Origin: Haloferax mucosum ATCC BAA-1512
GTDB lineage: Archaea; Halobacteriota; Halobacteria; Halobacteriales; Haloferacaceae
DNA: 46,927 bases
Assembly (NCBI RefSeq): GCF_000337815.1
Contig: NZ_AOLN01000012.1
Location: 1 to 46,927, forward strand
Direction of reading: 5' to 3'
Numbering within the stretch: the stretch's first letter is position 1; the number at the start of each line of letters is the position of its first letter. Position numbers and translations under genes: made by a program. The notes below the pieces were generated by a model. That model saw only the letters and a list, made by a program, of their open reading frames with translations. It made no database searches and had not been told where the DNA came from. Below are positions 16,305 to 23,893 of the stretch, in pieces.

Positions 16305-18082
16305 GCGCACGACACGATATCGACGCGGCGACCGTCGAGGTCATCCGGAACTACCTCACGTCGGCCGCAACCGAGATGCAACGAACACTGATTAGAACCG
16401 CGTACAACACCATCATCTACGAGATTCTCGACTTCGGAATCTCGGTGTTCGATAGGGACCTCAACCTCATCGCCGACTCGCCCGGACTCGCGTTGTTCCT
16501 CGGTGCGAACGACTACGGTATCGAAAAGGCGGTCGAACACGTCGGCGAGGAGAACATGAATCCGGGGGACGTGCTCATCATGAACTACCCCTACTGGAGC
16601 GGGACGCACACCCTCGACGTGCTCCTTTTCGCCCCGGTCTTCCACGACGACGAACTCATCGGTTACACGACCTGCAGAGCACACTGGCTCGACCTCGGGG
16701 CGAAAGACTCCGGCTACGTCCTCGACTCGACTGACGTACATCAAGAGGGCGTGCTCTTCCCCGGCACGAAAGTGTACAAAGGAGGCGAACCGGACCCCGA
16801 AATCATGGACCTCATCCGGTTCAACTCTCGGATGCCGGAGAAAGTCATGGGCGACCTCAACGCCCAGATTGCGGCCGTCAGAACCGGCGAGGAACGGTTG
16901 CAGGAACTCTACGAGAAGTACGGTGGCGACACCGTCGAAGCGGCAATCGACAAAGTGCTCGAACACGGCGAAACAACCGCTCGTGCCGCCGTCGAAGACC
17001 TCCCGGACGGCACGTGGTCGGCAACCGGCTACGCCGACGGCGTCAACCGCGAGGCTGGCGACCTGATTAAACTTCGAGCGGAAGTCACAATCGACGGCGA
17101 CGAGTTTTCGGTCAACTTCGAGGGGTCTTCGGATCAAGTCGACGAACCGCTCAACATCCCGCCGGGGATGTCCGAAACGATCTGTAAGCTCTGCTTTAAG
17201 ACCCTCACGACGCCCGAGGAGGACTCGAACGCCGGGCAGTACGAACCGCTTTCTATCGACATCCCCGAGAACAACATCTTCAACGCCAGCTATCCGGCTC
17301 CGACGTTCACCGTCTGGACCGGCATTCTCGGCATCGACGTGGTCTACAAGGCGCTCGCAAAGGCTGTCCCCGACCGCGTTCCCGCGAGTTCCGGCGGCGA
17401 CCTCGCCGATATCATGCTCTACGGACAGAATCCGGAGACTGGTCGGCCGTTCGTCGAAGCGAACAACGAGGGTGTCGGCTGGGGTGCCGGTGCGGCTCAC
17501 GACGGCGCGAACGCGCTCATGCACATCAGCGAGACGATGGTCCGTAACATCCCGGTCGAGGTGTTCGAGAACAAAGCGCCCATTCGATTCGACCAACTCT
17601 CGCTCCGCGAGGACTCCGGCGGACCGGGCGATCACCGCGGCGGTCTCGGCATTCGCCGCGACTTCCGTATTCTCGAACCAGTCGGCGCGCTCTCGATTAT
17701 CCAGAAGACGCGCACCGACAACTGGGGGATGGACGGCGGCGACCCCGGCGCGAAAAACGTTGTCGTCCTCGACTCGGACGAAGACGATTTCGACGACCGC
17801 GTGCAGGTCCTCGTCGATACCGACGATATTCACGATGGCGACGGTAGACACGTCGGCATGTTCCGCGGGGACTTCGCCCCGGGCGAAGTCATCTCGAACC
17901 GAACCGCCGGCGGCGGCGGCTTCGGCGACCCCTTCGAGCGCGACCCGGAAGCCGTCAGAGAGGACGTTATTGACGGCTACGTCTCCCACGAGGCCGCCGA
18001 AGAGCAGTACGGTGTCGTCGTGACCGACGACGACGAAATCGACTTCGAAGCGACCGAAACGCTCCGGGCAACAGAGCGATAA
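16301..18082 (+). CDS. hyuB: Hydantoinase/oxoprolinase family subunit B
   Basis: 593 residues of the HyuB family, full length for subunit B. Landmarks are ATVEVIRNYLTSAATEMQRTLIRTAYN at the N-terminus, DVLIMNYPYWSGTHTLDV, and the Gly-rich end RTAGGGGFGDPFERDPEAV, typical of the family. It would form the second half of the ATP-dependent ring-opening enzyme with HyuA. The ATGA overlap with hyuA indicates translational coupling. Substrate is unknown. A very long antisense open frame here is a codon-bias shadow. Confidence 0.92.
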   Translation: MSARHDIDAATVEVIRNYLTSAATEMQRTLIRTAYNTIIYEILDFGISVFDRDLNLIADSPGLALFLGANDYGIEKAVEHVGEENMNPGDVLIMNYPYWSGTHTLDVLLFAPVFHDDELIGYTTCRAHWLDLGAKDSGYVLDSTDVHQEGVLFPGTKVYKGGEPDPEIMDLIRFNSRMPEKVMGDLNAQIAAVRTGEERLQELYEKYGGDTVEAAIDKVLEHGETTARAAVEDLPDGTWSATGYADGVNREAGDLIKLRAEVTIDGDEFSVNFEGSSDQVDEPLNIPPGMSETICKLCFKTLTTPEEDSNAGQYEPLSIDIPENNIFNASYPAPTFTVWTGILGIDVVYKALAKAVPDRVPASSGGDLADIMLYGQNPETGRPFVEANNEGVGWGAGAAHDGANALMHISETMVRNIPVEVFENKAPIRFDQLSLREDSGGPGDHRGGLGIRRDFRILEPVGALSIIQKTRTDNWGMDGGDPGAKNVVVLDSDEDDFDDRVQVLVDTDDIHDGDGRHVGMFRGDFAPGEVISNRTAGGGGFGDPFERDPEAVREDVIDGYVSHEAAEEQYGVVVTDDDEIDFEATETLRATER

Positions 18083-18280
18083 GACGCGCGTTCGATTCAT
18101 AGAGGCACGCCCCTTCGCCCCGCTTCCGTGTCGGCTTTTTCAAATCAAACTGAATATTATGTTTAATTGTCATTAGTGTCGAAAACACCACCATCTGGAT
18201 GTGTGGCTATCGTTCAGACGAAAGAATAGATGGCAATAACTAATCAAGTATTTTTTATGACATGGAATGGAACGGAGAAT

Positions 18281-18418
18281 ATGAGCCATTGCACTTCATG
18301 TAGTGAAGTGCTCGTGGAAGTCGAAAAGAGCGATACGAGCGCAAAGTTCAGCGACGCTACCGTTTGGGAGTGCACCATGTGCGGCGCGATACTCGGTGTG
18401 ACCCAGTATGGCGTCTAA
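18281..18418 (+). CDS. Zinc-ribbon mini-protein (45 aa)
   Basis: A 45-residue protein starting MSHCTSCSEVLVEVEK and ending WECTMCGAILGVTQYGV. Two C-x2-C knuckles (CTSC and CTMC) about 28 residues apart make a classic zinc ribbon. The ATG at 18281 starts the domain cleanly; an in-frame ATG at 18230 would add a hydrophobic 17-residue piece. A TATA-like TTTTTTATG lies near 18251-18258, about 27 bp upstream, supporting a leaderless start here. Function is unknown. It is the second zinc mini-protein in the window. Confidence 0.7.
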   Translation: MSHCTSCSEVLVEVEKSDTSAKFSDATVWECTMCGAILGVTQYGV

Positions 18419-18472
18419 ATCGCGGGTATCGCCCCAATCTCCGTTGGAGTTGTTCGATAGCGCCGGTCCCAG

Positions 18473-19525
18473 CTACCGTTCTGCCATCCTGGTCGCCTCC
18501 CGTCGCGTCGCCGTCTCGTGTTCTCTCTGTTTGACGGCCTGTCGGATACCCATCTCGGCGATGTTGCGGCCGTACGCCGCGGTTCGGCGAACGCTGTCGA
18601 GGAGCAGACCGACAGTGAACGCGGCGTTCGCGTCCTCTCTGCCGTAGAGTTGCTTGTCGAGTTCGTTAACGGCGGCGTCAAGGTCCGACGCCTCCGAGAG
18701 AATGTCGAACGCCGTCGTCACGTTCACGTCGGAGAGGACGACTTCCGAGGCTCGTTCGACGATTCGTCGGGCGTCGGTGGCGACGCGGGCGAACTCGTCC
18801 GTCGTCTCGTCGGCGAACGACCCGTCCAGTTCCATCGTCAGTGTCGCCATCTTCGTCGCGTGGTCGGCGATTCGCTCGAACTGTCGGGCGGTGTGGTAGT
18901 ATTCGAACAGTTCAGTTCGGGTCGTACCGAGTGATTCCACGGTCTGTAGGTCCTCTATCGCACGCTCGAACTGCCGGGTAACGAGACAAAAGAGCTTGTC
19001 AACTTCGCCGTCTCGCGTCCGGACGCGGGTTGCGAGCGCGGTGTCGTCGTTGACGACGGCGCGAACGGCGTCTCGGTGCATGGCGAGGACGATAAGCTTC
19101 ATCCGGAGGACGCTCTTGCGAATGGAGATGCTCGACGAGTCGATAATGTTCTGAAAGACGAGTTTCGTCTCCGTCGTCTCCATGATTTCGAGACCGCTGA
19201 GGTCGGCACAGAGGTCCATCGCCGTTTCGAGGTGGTCGTCGTCGTAGCCGTTTCGCTCCACGAGCACGAGTTCATCGACGCCGACGAGATACATCGACTT
19301 GACCGCCTGTACGAGCATCTCGCTGTCGTAGCCGGAGACGTCCATCCGCACTCGCCGGTGCTCGCTTTTTTGATGGGTTCCAGCCTCGATGAGAAGCGTG
19401 CCGTCCGTATCGGGGTGGAGGTAGAGCGTCGAGCCGGAGGAAATGCCTTGCTCTGTCGCCCACTGTTTCGGGAGCGAGACCGTGAACGTGGTCCCTCCAG
19501 ACAGTTGGACTTTTCGCGTCTCCAT
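18473..19525 (-). CDS. PhoU-domain regulator with N-terminal AbrB-like domain
   Basis: 350 residues. Residues 1-50 form an AbrB/SpoVT-like DNA-binding hairpin (METRKVQLSGGTTFTVSLPKQWATEQGISSGSTLYL). Residues about 120-330 are PhoU-like three-helix bundles with repeated acidic stretches (VDKLFCLVTRQFERAIEDL and FERIADHATKMATL). Haloarchaeal proteins of this layout are thought to couple phosphate status to transcription. Its start has a TATA-like CTAAGGG about 27 bp upstream. It is divergent from another PhoU-type gene. No phosphate transporter genes are in the window, so its target is not shown. Confidence 0.88.
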   Translation of the reverse strand: METRKVQLSGGTTFTVSLPKQWATEQGISSGSTLYLHPDTDGTLLIEAGTHQKSEHRRVRMDVSGYDSEMLVQAVKSMYLVGVDELVLVERNGYDDDHLETAMDLCADLSGLEIMETTETKLVFQNIIDSSSISIRKSVLRMKLIVLAMHRDAVRAVVNDDTALATRVRTRDGEVDKLFCLVTRQFERAIEDLQTVESLGTTRTELFEYYHTARQFERIADHATKMATLTMELDGSFADETTDEFARVATDARRIVERASEVVLSDVNVTTAFDILSEASDLDAAVNELDKQLYGREDANAAFTVGLLLDSVRRTAAYGRNIAEMGIRQAVKQREHETATRREATRMAER

Positions 19526-19705
19526 ACTCGTCAGAACGATGTGGGGTTCGACCCTTAGCCATTGATATGAGTGCTCGGGTCCCGAAACGAGCTCTCACGA
19601 GAGATATTGAGTACTCAACTCCCGCCCGTCGTGCGAATCTACGGACTAGTCCGGACTGTACGTTGCCAAAGGCTAAATCCACACTCTCTGTGGAGCGGGA
19701 TAGAG
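19526..19705. promoter_or_regulatory. Divergent promoter region of two PhoU-type genes with a 12-bp palindrome
   Basis: A perfect palindrome CGGACTAGTCCG (19642-19653) is located about 15 bp upstream of a TATA-like GGCTAAAT (19670-19677) that would serve the plus-strand gene. The minus-strand gene has its own TATA-like element near 19550. The palindrome is placed to control the plus-strand promoter or both. Confidence 0.5.
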
Positions 19706-20572
19706 ATGCGTTGGAGCCAGCCATGTCTGACACCGCGACGCGGTCGTGAGGTCACACTCGCTCGCGTCGTCGAAACAATCGATAGAACGGCCCCCGAGAC
19801 GAAGTCCGACCTCGCAGACGAACTCGGTCTCTCGGAGCATTACCTCTCCGAGTTGCTCCAAGAACTCAAAGAAAACGGTGCGGTCAGGAAGGGATACGTC
19901 GTTGACGACGCCGCAGTCTACGACAACGCGCCCGCGCTTTCGGAGTTGTATTGCGACGACGGAGCGATGTACACGCGACTGGTCGAGCAGTTGCGCCGAC
20001 TCGAATCGGTCACGACAGACCAGTACCGCGCCGCAAGAGCGCAGTTCAGCGGCGAGACGCCCGACCAGACCGCCGACAGCCTCGAACCGCTCGCCAACGA
20101 GCGCTGTCTGGTCGTCCTCCAAGAGTTGAAATCCATGACGCTCACGACCGACTGGCCGGGCAACCGGGTCGCGTCCGATTTCGGCATCATCGCGGCGAAC
20201 TTCGAGATAATCGGCGACCGCGCCTGCTACATCTCCGAGATTTCACAGCAGATGGGTCTCGATTCGGTCGGTATCGTCCACGACCACGTCCGCGACATCT
20301 TCGACGGCGGTCTCGACATCCACGACCACGTCGTCGAAATCCTCTTCGAGGCCGATGTCGGCCGGTTAGACGACCTCTACGCGGAAGAAGACGAAGTCCA
20401 CCGCAAACTGGACGAACTCTTCGAACTGGTGACCGCGTACGACCCCGAGATGTACGGCCAGCTCGCCACGATGACCCGCGCGCTCGAACGTTCGATTTAC
20501 TACTGGGTCCACACGGCGGAGATGGCGGCCCAAATTCACGTCGGACTCGACCCTGAGCACATTCCGACGTAA
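19706..20572 (+). CDS. PhoU-like protein with N-terminal helix-turn-helix
   Basis: About 288 residues. A wHTH near the N-terminus (TLARVVETIDRTAPETKSDLADELGLSEHYLSELLQELKENGAV) is followed by PhoU-like helices (about 120-285, with RVASDFGIIAANFEIIGDRACYISE). It fits a phosphate- or metal-linked regulator. The start is uncertain. ATG 19706 is supported by a TATA-like element about 30 bp upstream. However, a typical haloarchaeal start (ATG at 19723, MSDTATR) is in another frame and stops within nine codons, so a one-base frameshift near 19745 is possible. The body of the gene is intact. Confidence 0.82.
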   Translation: MRWSQPCLTPRRGREVTLARVVETIDRTAPETKSDLADELGLSEHYLSELLQELKENGAVRKGYVVDDAAVYDNAPALSELYCDDGAMYTRLVEQLRRLESVTTDQYRAARAQFSGETPDQTADSLEPLANERCLVVLQELKSMTLTTDWPGNRVASDFGIIAANFEIIGDRACYISEISQQMGLDSVGIVHDHVRDIFDGGLDIHDHVVEILFEADVGRLDDLYAEEDEVHRKLDELFELVTAYDPEMYGQLATMTRALERSIYYWVHTAEMAAQIHVGLDPEHIPT

Positions 20573-20647
20573 GGGCGGCGACGCCGATTCGACACAGACT
20601 CGCTTCCGAGTTGGTGTTGTGGAAGCGTAGATTGAAGACGCCCGTCG

Positions 20648-20833
20648 TTACACCCCGTAGCGACGGTCTATGAACAGTACCGAGAGCACGAATGCAATGC
20701 CGCCCGAGATTCCTGCGGAGACTATCTGCGAGAGCATGATTGGGAGTAACAGTTCCATCACGATCGACGTTCCAGTCCAGATGAGGACGATAGCGCCCGC
20801 GAACAACACTGTTTCTATGTCGCCTTCAACCAT
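20648..20833 (-). CDS. Small two-helix membrane protein (61 aa)
   Basis: 61 residues with two hydrophobic segments: VLFAGAIVLIWTGTSIVMEL (residues 9-28) and a Gly/Ser-rich one (about 32-54), ending in basic FIDRRYGV. It is likely an integral membrane protein or small regulator of a transporter. It lies between the PhoU-type gene (convergent) and degraded DNA, with no obvious partner. Family is unknown to me. Coding status is supported by the well-formed membrane segments and haloarchaeal-type acidic N-terminus (MVEGDIE). Confidence 0.6.
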   Translation of the reverse strand: MVEGDIETVLFAGAIVLIWTGTSIVMELLLPIMLSQIVSAGISGGIAFVLSVLFIDRRYGV

Positions 20834-20929
20834 GACTCACAAGTGATACTCGGGTGCTAAGCCTCTATTGGAATCTCTGTGGACCGAAGCGTGAGACGCT
20901 CACCTCCGCGGACGGGTCCCGCCGCCCGC

Positions 20930-21031
20930 TCACTCGGGCGCGTACTCCGCGAGAAACGTTTCGAGGTCGCGGAAGGCGTCGAGGCGCTCTGCGAGCACGT
21001 CGTGGTCCCACTCCCACCACGCCGTGGCTTG
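20930..21031 (-). pseudogene. C-terminal remnant of an unidentified gene
   Basis: Reading minus from about 21031, a frame encodes ATAWWEWDHDVLAERLDAF followed by RDLETFLAEYAPE and a stop at 20930. This has normal acidic haloarchaeal composition and looks like the last 33 residues of a real protein, but there is no N-terminal part or start codon. Upstream sequence switches to another gene remnant on the opposite strand. I cannot name its family. Confidence 0.45.
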
Positions 21032-21198
21032 CAGTCGGCGACCGAGTCGAAGTCGTCCACGTCCACGACAACGACGGGAGCGGCGACGACCACGAACCGC
21101 TCACTGACTTCCAGCCGATCGTCGAAGCGACGGCGGCCTCGTACTACGTCTTCGAGATAAAAACCGTCGAAGACGTGGCGGTCTGCGTCGAACGGTAG
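21028..21198 (+). pseudogene. C-terminal remnant of a sugar-phosphate isomerase/epimerase-like (xylose isomerase-like TIM barrel) gene
   Basis: About 56 residues from LAVGDRVEVVHVHDNDG to VAVCVER and a stop. The VHVHDNDGSGDDHEPL and VFEIKTVEDVAVC patterns are typical of the end of AP-endonuclease-2-like/sugar-phosphate isomerase TIM barrels, where the His and Asp bind metal. Upstream codons in the frame are Arg-rich noise, so the N-terminal four-fifths is missing. It abuts the opposite-strand remnant at about 21028. Confidence 0.55.
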
Positions 21199-21243
21199 GT
21201 GGGAGGTCGTTCGACCCGTCACTTCGTTTTTGCTGTCCGTGGT

Positions 21244-22590
21244 TCAGATCGCTTCGCGGACGAACTTCCCGCCGAGCGAAAGCATCGCAACGCCGAGGAG
21301 CGCGGCGAAGACGACGATAAACACGGATATCGGGTCGCCGAGGTCCGAGAGCGCGCGGGACCGAACGAAGTTGGCCGCGAGCACGGTCGTCACGGTCAAG
21401 AGTGCGATTCCGCCGAGATTCGCGGCCGTGGAGTTCGGCTCCGGAACCGCGTCACTGTTGAGGAGATACAGCACCACCGCGATGGCGAACGGCGTCCCAA
21501 CGAGTCCGAACGCGAGCACCAAGACGAGAAGCGGGAAGAACGCGCCGCCGGCGAACGCCCCGAGACCGGACAGAAGCGCGACGGCGGCCAGAAGCGCTCG
21601 GTAGCGACTGTCGGACACGTCGGTCCCCCAGCCGAGTTTGTCGGCGACGAGATACGGTGGAACGATGGTGTTGCCGCCGAGCGTCGAGACGGCCGCTCCC
21701 CAGAGACCGAGGAGGAAGAGCCACTTCGCGTTCGACCCGACGAGCGGACCGAGCGCCTGCGCCGCGGTGACAGCCGAGAGGTCGCCCGCCGCAATCGTCG
21801 GCGAGTGAAGCACCGCGGCCGCGACGAGGAAGATAACGAGGCTGTAGACGCCGAAGGCGACGAGCATCGAGACGCCGACGTCGAAGGTTGCGAGTCCGTA
21901 ATCTCGGGCGGTCCACTCGCGGGCCCGCATCGTGTACGAGTGCATCGTAATCAGCGTGATGTGGACGGCCCCGCCGAGAATCCCGGCGGCGACGAGCGCA
22001 CCGTCAACGCCGGCCGGAATCCGCGGTACCAACCCCTCTGCGGCGGCGGTGGGGTCGATTGGAACGAGAAACAGCGACGCGACGAAGGCGACGATGACGA
22101 GCGAGACGAGCAGTTTCGCGGTGTACTCGATAAAGCGGTAGCCGCGACCGACAAGCCCCACGGCGAGAACCACCGCCCACGTGACGCCCCAAATCCGCGC
22201 ATCAATGCCGGTGACGGTCGCGCTCACGTCGGCGAGTCCCTTCATGATGACGAGTTGGGCGAGACCCGCGGCCAACACGGCGTCGATGACGAGTATCCAC
22301 GCCCACGTCTCGCCGAGATGCTGTTCGACGACGGTTGCGATTCCGGCCTCGGTGAGCAGGCCGAGACGCATCGAGAGATACTGTGCGGACGCGCCGAGGA
22401 ACGCCGACAGGACGACGACCCACAAGAGCGTGTAGCCGAACGTCGCACCCGCGGTGATGACACTCGCCATCGTCGCCGGACCAATCGCAATCGCACCTGC
22501 GACCCATGCTGGTCCCATCTCCGCGAGATACGTTCGTATACTGCCGTCTACGACATCGGTCGTGCCGTGGGTTGCCCCGTCTACACTCAT
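21244..22590 (-). CDS. Divergent Nramp-like metal-ion transporter homolog
   Basis: About 448 residues with 11 or so hydrophobic segments and Nramp landmarks: GPAWVAGAIAIGPAT in helix 1, GATFGYTLLWVVVL, and GAVHITLITMHSYTMRAREW in helix 6. The metal-binding DPGN of helix 1 reads GPAT here, and the MPH of helix 6 reads HIT, so the usual Asp, Asn and Met ligands are missing. Substrate is therefore uncertain. The ATG at 22590 (MSVDGATHG) is preferred over 22611: a TATA-like CTTTTAGC is about 25 bp ahead. Confidence 0.85.
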   Translation of the reverse strand: MSVDGATHGTTDVVDGSIRTYLAEMGPAWVAGAIAIGPATMASVITAGATFGYTLLWVVVLSAFLGASAQYLSMRLGLLTEAGIATVVEQHLGETWAWILVIDAVLAAGLAQLVIMKGLADVSATVTGIDARIWGVTWAVVLAVGLVGRGYRFIEYTAKLLVSLVIVAFVASLFLVPIDPTAAAEGLVPRIPAGVDGALVAAGILGGAVHITLITMHSYTMRAREWTARDYGLATFDVGVSMLVAFGVYSLVIFLVAAAVLHSPTIAAGDLSAVTAAQALGPLVGSNAKWLFLLGLWGAAVSTLGGNTIVPPYLVADKLGWGTDVSDSRYRALLAAVALLSGLGAFAGGAFFPLLVLVLAFGLVGTPFAIAVVLYLLNSDAVPEPNSTAANLGGIALLTVTTVLAANFVRSRALSDLGDPISVFIVVFAALLGVAMLSLGGKFVREAI

Positions 22591-22733
22591 TGACTCTGTG
22601 GCGACAGTCAACCGCTAAAAGTGTTTTCACTTGGTGGTACTACTGGGTTGTTTATGAAATTTTTGAAACAACTTCGGCCGCGGGGTGACGAGTCTTCACA
22701 ACATTTTATGCTCTCAGAAACGTAGTTTGAGGA
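22591..22733. promoter_or_regulatory. Divergent promoters of the Nramp-like and TRAM genes with two inverted repeats
   Basis: AAGTG-TTTT-CACTT at 22619-22632 is directly upstream of the transporter's TATA-like element. GTTGTTT (22647-22653) and AAACAAC (22666-22672) form a 7-bp-arm repeat upstream of a TATA-like ATTTTATGC (22702-22710) of the TRAM gene. The first is well placed as a metal-regulator site for the transporter, but no known metal-box consensus matches. Confidence 0.45.
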
Positions 22734-23219
22734 GTGACTGGTATTTCAGATTCTCTTCGGCTCCTTTTCGAGACATCGTTAGAGCGAGATGAGGACCGGT
22801 ACGTCGTTTCGATTCCGAAAGAACTCGTCGAAAGCGGGTCGATATCCACTGACGAACTGTATCGAGTTGCACTGTTGACGAGCGACGAGACCGTCACGTC
22901 GGAGTCAATGACGGAGCCTGCCGTTTCGCGGGCGGAGACGACCGAGTCGGAACCGGAGCCGGTTCAGTCCGGCGTCAGGTCTGCGACGCGCGACTCCCAT
23001 AGTTCGCAACCGCGCCAACCCCCGGTCGCCGAAGGTGATATTCGCTCGGTTACGATTGATACGCTCGGCGACCAAGGCGACGGCATTGCAAAGGTCGAAC
23101 GCGGATTCGTCATCATCGTTCCCGGCACGAAACCCGGCGACCGCGTCAACGTCGAGATTACCGACGTGAAACAGACGGTCGCGTTCGCCGAACCGACCGA
23201 CGGCGTCACCGCAGACTGA
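22734..23219 (+). CDS. TRAM-domain RNA-binding protein
   Basis: 161 residues. Residues about 1-50 form a conserved haloarchaeal head (RYVVSIPKELVESGSISTDELYRVALL). A Glu/Ser/Thr/Gln-rich linker follows (about 55-98). The TRAM domain is at about 100-155 (VTIDTLGDQGDGIAKVERGFVIIVPGTKPGDRVNVEI). TRAM proteins bind RNA; small archaeal ones are proposed to be RNA chaperones. The GTG at 22734 lies about 27 bp after a TATA-like element, supporting a leaderless start at a non-ATG codon. The linker is longer than in the usual small TRAM proteins. Confidence 0.88.
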   Translation: MTGISDSLRLLFETSLERDEDRYVVSIPKELVESGSISTDELYRVALLTSDETVTSESMTEPAVSRAETTESEPEPVQSGVRSATRDSHSSQPRQPPVAEGDIRSVTIDTLGDQGDGIAKVERGFVIIVPGTKPGDRVNVEITDVKQTVAFAEPTDGVTAD

Positions 23220-23352
23220 GCGACGCCCGACTGTCGCGGCCGGGCAATCCACGCCTCGACGCCGCGTTGATTCTCCTTCTTTCGATTTCCAGCGATTGGT
23301 ATATCCCAACCGAGAATCCATTACTCAGCATTGCGTAACTACTTCGTACCCG

Positions 23353-23763
23353 ATGTCAGACCGAACACGCACCCCGACCTCACCTTCGACTCGTCGCTGG
23401 CGACCGGCCGTGAGACAGGGGGCCGCGTTGTGGGCGTTCGTCGCCCTCGGATGGAGACTCATTCCTGCGGACCACCCCGCACAGATTGCAGTCGTGTTCA
23501 GCGGTCTCTACGGCGCGGTGCTTTTGCCAACTGCTATCTACTTCGATTTCCGAGAACGGACCTCGTCGTCGCAACCGGTGCAGTCGTCACGACCGCCCCA
23601 GTCCGCACAGATGCCCGAATCCGAGCAAATACCCGAATCCAAACAAATGTCCTCCCCCGAACAGACCTCCACGACGCCCGTACTCGACGGCGTCGAGTCC
23701 CTCAACCAGTATCTCTCTTGTGACGAGCGCTCTGCGGGCGGCCTGTGTTGGTACGATTGCTAA
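23353..23763 (+). CDS. Small haloarchaeal membrane protein of unknown function
   Basis: About 136 residues starting MSDRTRTPTSPSTRRW. Two hydrophobic segments lie at about 24-42 (GAALWAFVALGWRLI) and 45-65 (QIAVVFSGLYGAVLLPTAIYF). The C-terminal half is Ser/Pro/Gln-rich with short near-repeats (PESEQIPESKQM) and ends with a Cys-containing motif, SCDERSAGGLCWYDC. The Cys-rich end might bind metal or form disulfides. It follows the TRAM gene on the same strand by 133 bp. No family name is known to me. Confidence 0.62.
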   Translation: MSDRTRTPTSPSTRRWRPAVRQGAALWAFVALGWRLIPADHPAQIAVVFSGLYGAVLLPTAIYFDFRERTSSSQPVQSSRPPQSAQMPESEQIPESKQMSSPEQTSTTPVLDGVESLNQYLSCDERSAGGLCWYDC

Positions 23764-23893
23764 ACCTTACGCCGGCGTCTGGATAATCGGCGGGTCTCAA
23801 CTCGTTCCCTCGCTTTCCGCTGTGCTTCCGCCTTCCCCGTTCTTCGCTTCGTCCCGTTTTGCTCTCCGTTCCGTTTTTCGGTCTCTATTCGTC
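23764..23893. other. Polypyrimidine intergenic tract between convergent genes
   Basis: The 130 bp between the convergent membrane-protein and TFB genes contain an unusually C/T-rich tract on the plus strand (about 23806-23890). It may serve as a transcription termination region, since pyrimidine-rich tracts terminate archaeal RNA polymerase. No hairpin is clear. Confidence 0.35.

Noticed and set aside
16004-18100. Very long minus-strand open frame (about 698 codons)
   Set aside because: It is antisense to hyuB and the end of hyuA, both clear families. Its Asp/Val/Arg-rich composition is the usual codon-bias shadow in GC-rich haloarchaeal DNA.
21199-22593. 464-codon plus-strand open frame
   Set aside because: Antisense to the Nramp-like gene, Arg/Glu/Gly-rich with no domain pattern; a shadow frame.
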